This document shows positions 39,748 through 40,494 of a stretch of DNA of 40,494 bases, piece by piece; positions within the stretch are counted from its first letter, which is position 1; each line of letters opens with the position of its first letter. Location of the stretch: NCBI GenBank assembly GCA_902799665.1, contig CADCBK010000010.1:1-40494 (forward strand), read 5' to 3'. The notes under the pieces are model-generated. The model was not told the DNA's origin, made no database searches, and was given only the letters and a program-made list of their open reading frames with translations. The DNA comes from an uncultured Spirochaetaceae bacterium (GTDB taxonomy: Bacteria; Spirochaetota; Spirochaetia; Treponematales; Treponemataceae). The translations under genes and the position numbers were made by a program.

Positions 39748-40494
39748 CTATTTTTGGCTTTCTGTCAATCCCAGCTGCCGCCTCATATTGGCCAAAATCT
39801 CAAGCGCCTTTTTGTCGTCCACCGCCTTTTGAGGCTCGTGGTATTCGACAAGGCGCGGAGGAATCTCGTCCAAAAAGCGCGACGGTTGGCATTCGACTGT
39901 CGCGTTCATTTTTTTGCGCTTGGCGCAGGACGAAATGTAAAGCTTGTCGCGCGCCCTCGTGATGGCCACGTAAAAAAGACGCCTTTCTTCTTCCACATTC
40001 TTTTCGTCTTCCTCTATCGCGCGCGCGTGGGGAATCAAGCCTTCCTCCGCGCCGGCGATGAAGACCACCGGAAATTCCAAGCCCTTTGAGGCGTGGATTG
40101 TCATAAGGTTGACCTTTCCCTTGTCGCCTTCGTCGTCCATGTCGTCGCGGCTTAAAAGCGTTATGCGGTTTAGGTAGTCGTAAAGGCTGGTCTTTCCCTC
40201 ATTGTCGGGATTGTTTTCCCATTGCTCGATGGAATTTATGAGCGACTCTACGTTAAGGTACTTAAAGCGCGCGGCCTTTTCGCTCTTGGGGTTTTCCAAA
40301 ATCAAAAAGTCCCAGTAATTGATTTCCTCGACAAGGGCGCGGACTTTTTTTGAAAGGCCTTTTCCGCCCAGCATCGCCGAGTTGCTTTCTATAAGCGAAG
40401 TGAACTCCGCCAAGGCGCCCAGCGTTTTGGGCGACAGGACGCCCGCGCCGCTTTTTGGGCTTGCCTTGCCTTGAGGTTCGTCTGACGAGAGAGA
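39748..40494 (-). CDS. UvrD/PcrA-type DNA helicase, C-terminal part (runs off the window)
   Basis: The frame is open to the window edge with no stop, giving 248 residues of the 3' part of a superfamily 1 helicase. LMTIHASKGLEFPVVFIAGAEEGLIPH is motif V and ERRLFYVAITRARDKLYI is motif VI with the arginine finger. The C-terminus is short, without a long RNA polymerase-binding tail. PcrA, UvrD and Rep cannot be separated without the N-terminal half. It converges on the ABC-F gene. Confidence 0.9.
   Translation of the reverse strand, partial: SLSSDEPQGKASPKSGAGVLSPKTLGALAEFTSLIESNSAMLGGKGLSKKVRALVEEINYWDFLILENPKSEKAARFKYLNVESLINSIEQWENNPDNEGKTSLYDYLNRITLLSRDDMDDEGDKGKVNLMTIHASKGLEFPVVFIAGAEEGLIPHARAIEEDEKNVEEERRLFYVAITRARDKLYISSCAKRKKMNATVECQPSRFLDEIPPRLVEYHEPQKAVDDKKALEILANMRRQLGLTESQK

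Overview
The window looks like a chromosomal segment of a spirochaete, most probably an intestinal or host-associated Treponema. The clues are the gene order maf-rpsB-tsf-frr-uppS-cdsA-dxr-rseP, which lacks pyrH, a 29-residue mS38/AURKAIP1-type ribosomal protein, a bactofilin, a CHASE2 adenylate cyclase, treponeme-like lipoproteins, frequent TTG start codons, and GC-rich genes separated by AT-rich or hairpin-rich spacers. The species cannot be named from this sequence alone. I found no prophage, transposase or CRISPR array.

Layout. 1-472: start of a gene leaving the window, then a hairpin-packed spacer. 473-6160: a CHASE2 cyclase divergent from an aminotransferase and glycogen synthase. 6332-15115 (minus): maf, rpsB, tsf, a terminator, then frr-uppS-cdsA-dxr-rseP and a secreted beta-propeller-like protein. 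15185-15258: tRNA-Arg(CCG). 15321-16658 (minus): HEAT-repeat protein and a lipoprotein. 16726-21690 (minus): dxs-folP-cdaA-cdaR-acpS, overlapping end to end. 21760-23113 (minus): mS38-like gene, miaA, rpoZ. 23251-26272 (plus): recO, recJ. 26320-27414 (minus): unknown secreted protein. 27576-30839 (plus): rpsT, an HU-family gene, bactofilin, rho, rpmE. 30869-32035 (minus): RlmK-like methyltransferase. 32149-35922 (plus): large surface lipoprotein. 35987-36324: a compact toxin/antisense-RNA locus. 36397-39684 (plus): DEAD-box helicase and ABC-F ATPase. 39748-40494 (minus): 3' part of a UvrD/PcrA-type helicase.

Functional threads. Dxs and Dxr belong to the MEP isoprenoid pathway, while UppS and MiaA consume its products. 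CdsA, AcpS and UppS tie phospholipid, fatty acid and envelope synthesis together. Two cyclic-nucleotide enzymes are present: a class III cyclase and the diadenylate cyclase CdaA with its partner CdaR. Translation, transcription and repair are represented by S2, S20, L31, EF-Ts, RRF, omega, Rho, RecO, RecJ and UvrD.

Most interesting. (1) Positions 35987-36324 appear to hold an undescribed type I toxin-antitoxin module. It has a 32-residue membrane peptide gene, a convergent antisense RNA, two near-consensus promoters, an RNA terminator whose U-tract covers the toxin stop codon, and a perfect 12-nt inverted repeat that would let the toxin mRNA pair its 5' end with its 3' end. (2) At least six genes have a -10 box 6-8 nt before the start codon, so they should be transcribed as leaderless mRNAs. 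(3) The cyclase and aminotransferase share a symmetrical divergent promoter built from one inverted repeat. (4) The ABC-F protein has lost catalytic residues in only one of its two composite ATP sites. (5) The surface lipoprotein ends in a DUF6273-like domain whose last segment is Tyr/Asn-rich and differs in codon use from its surroundings.
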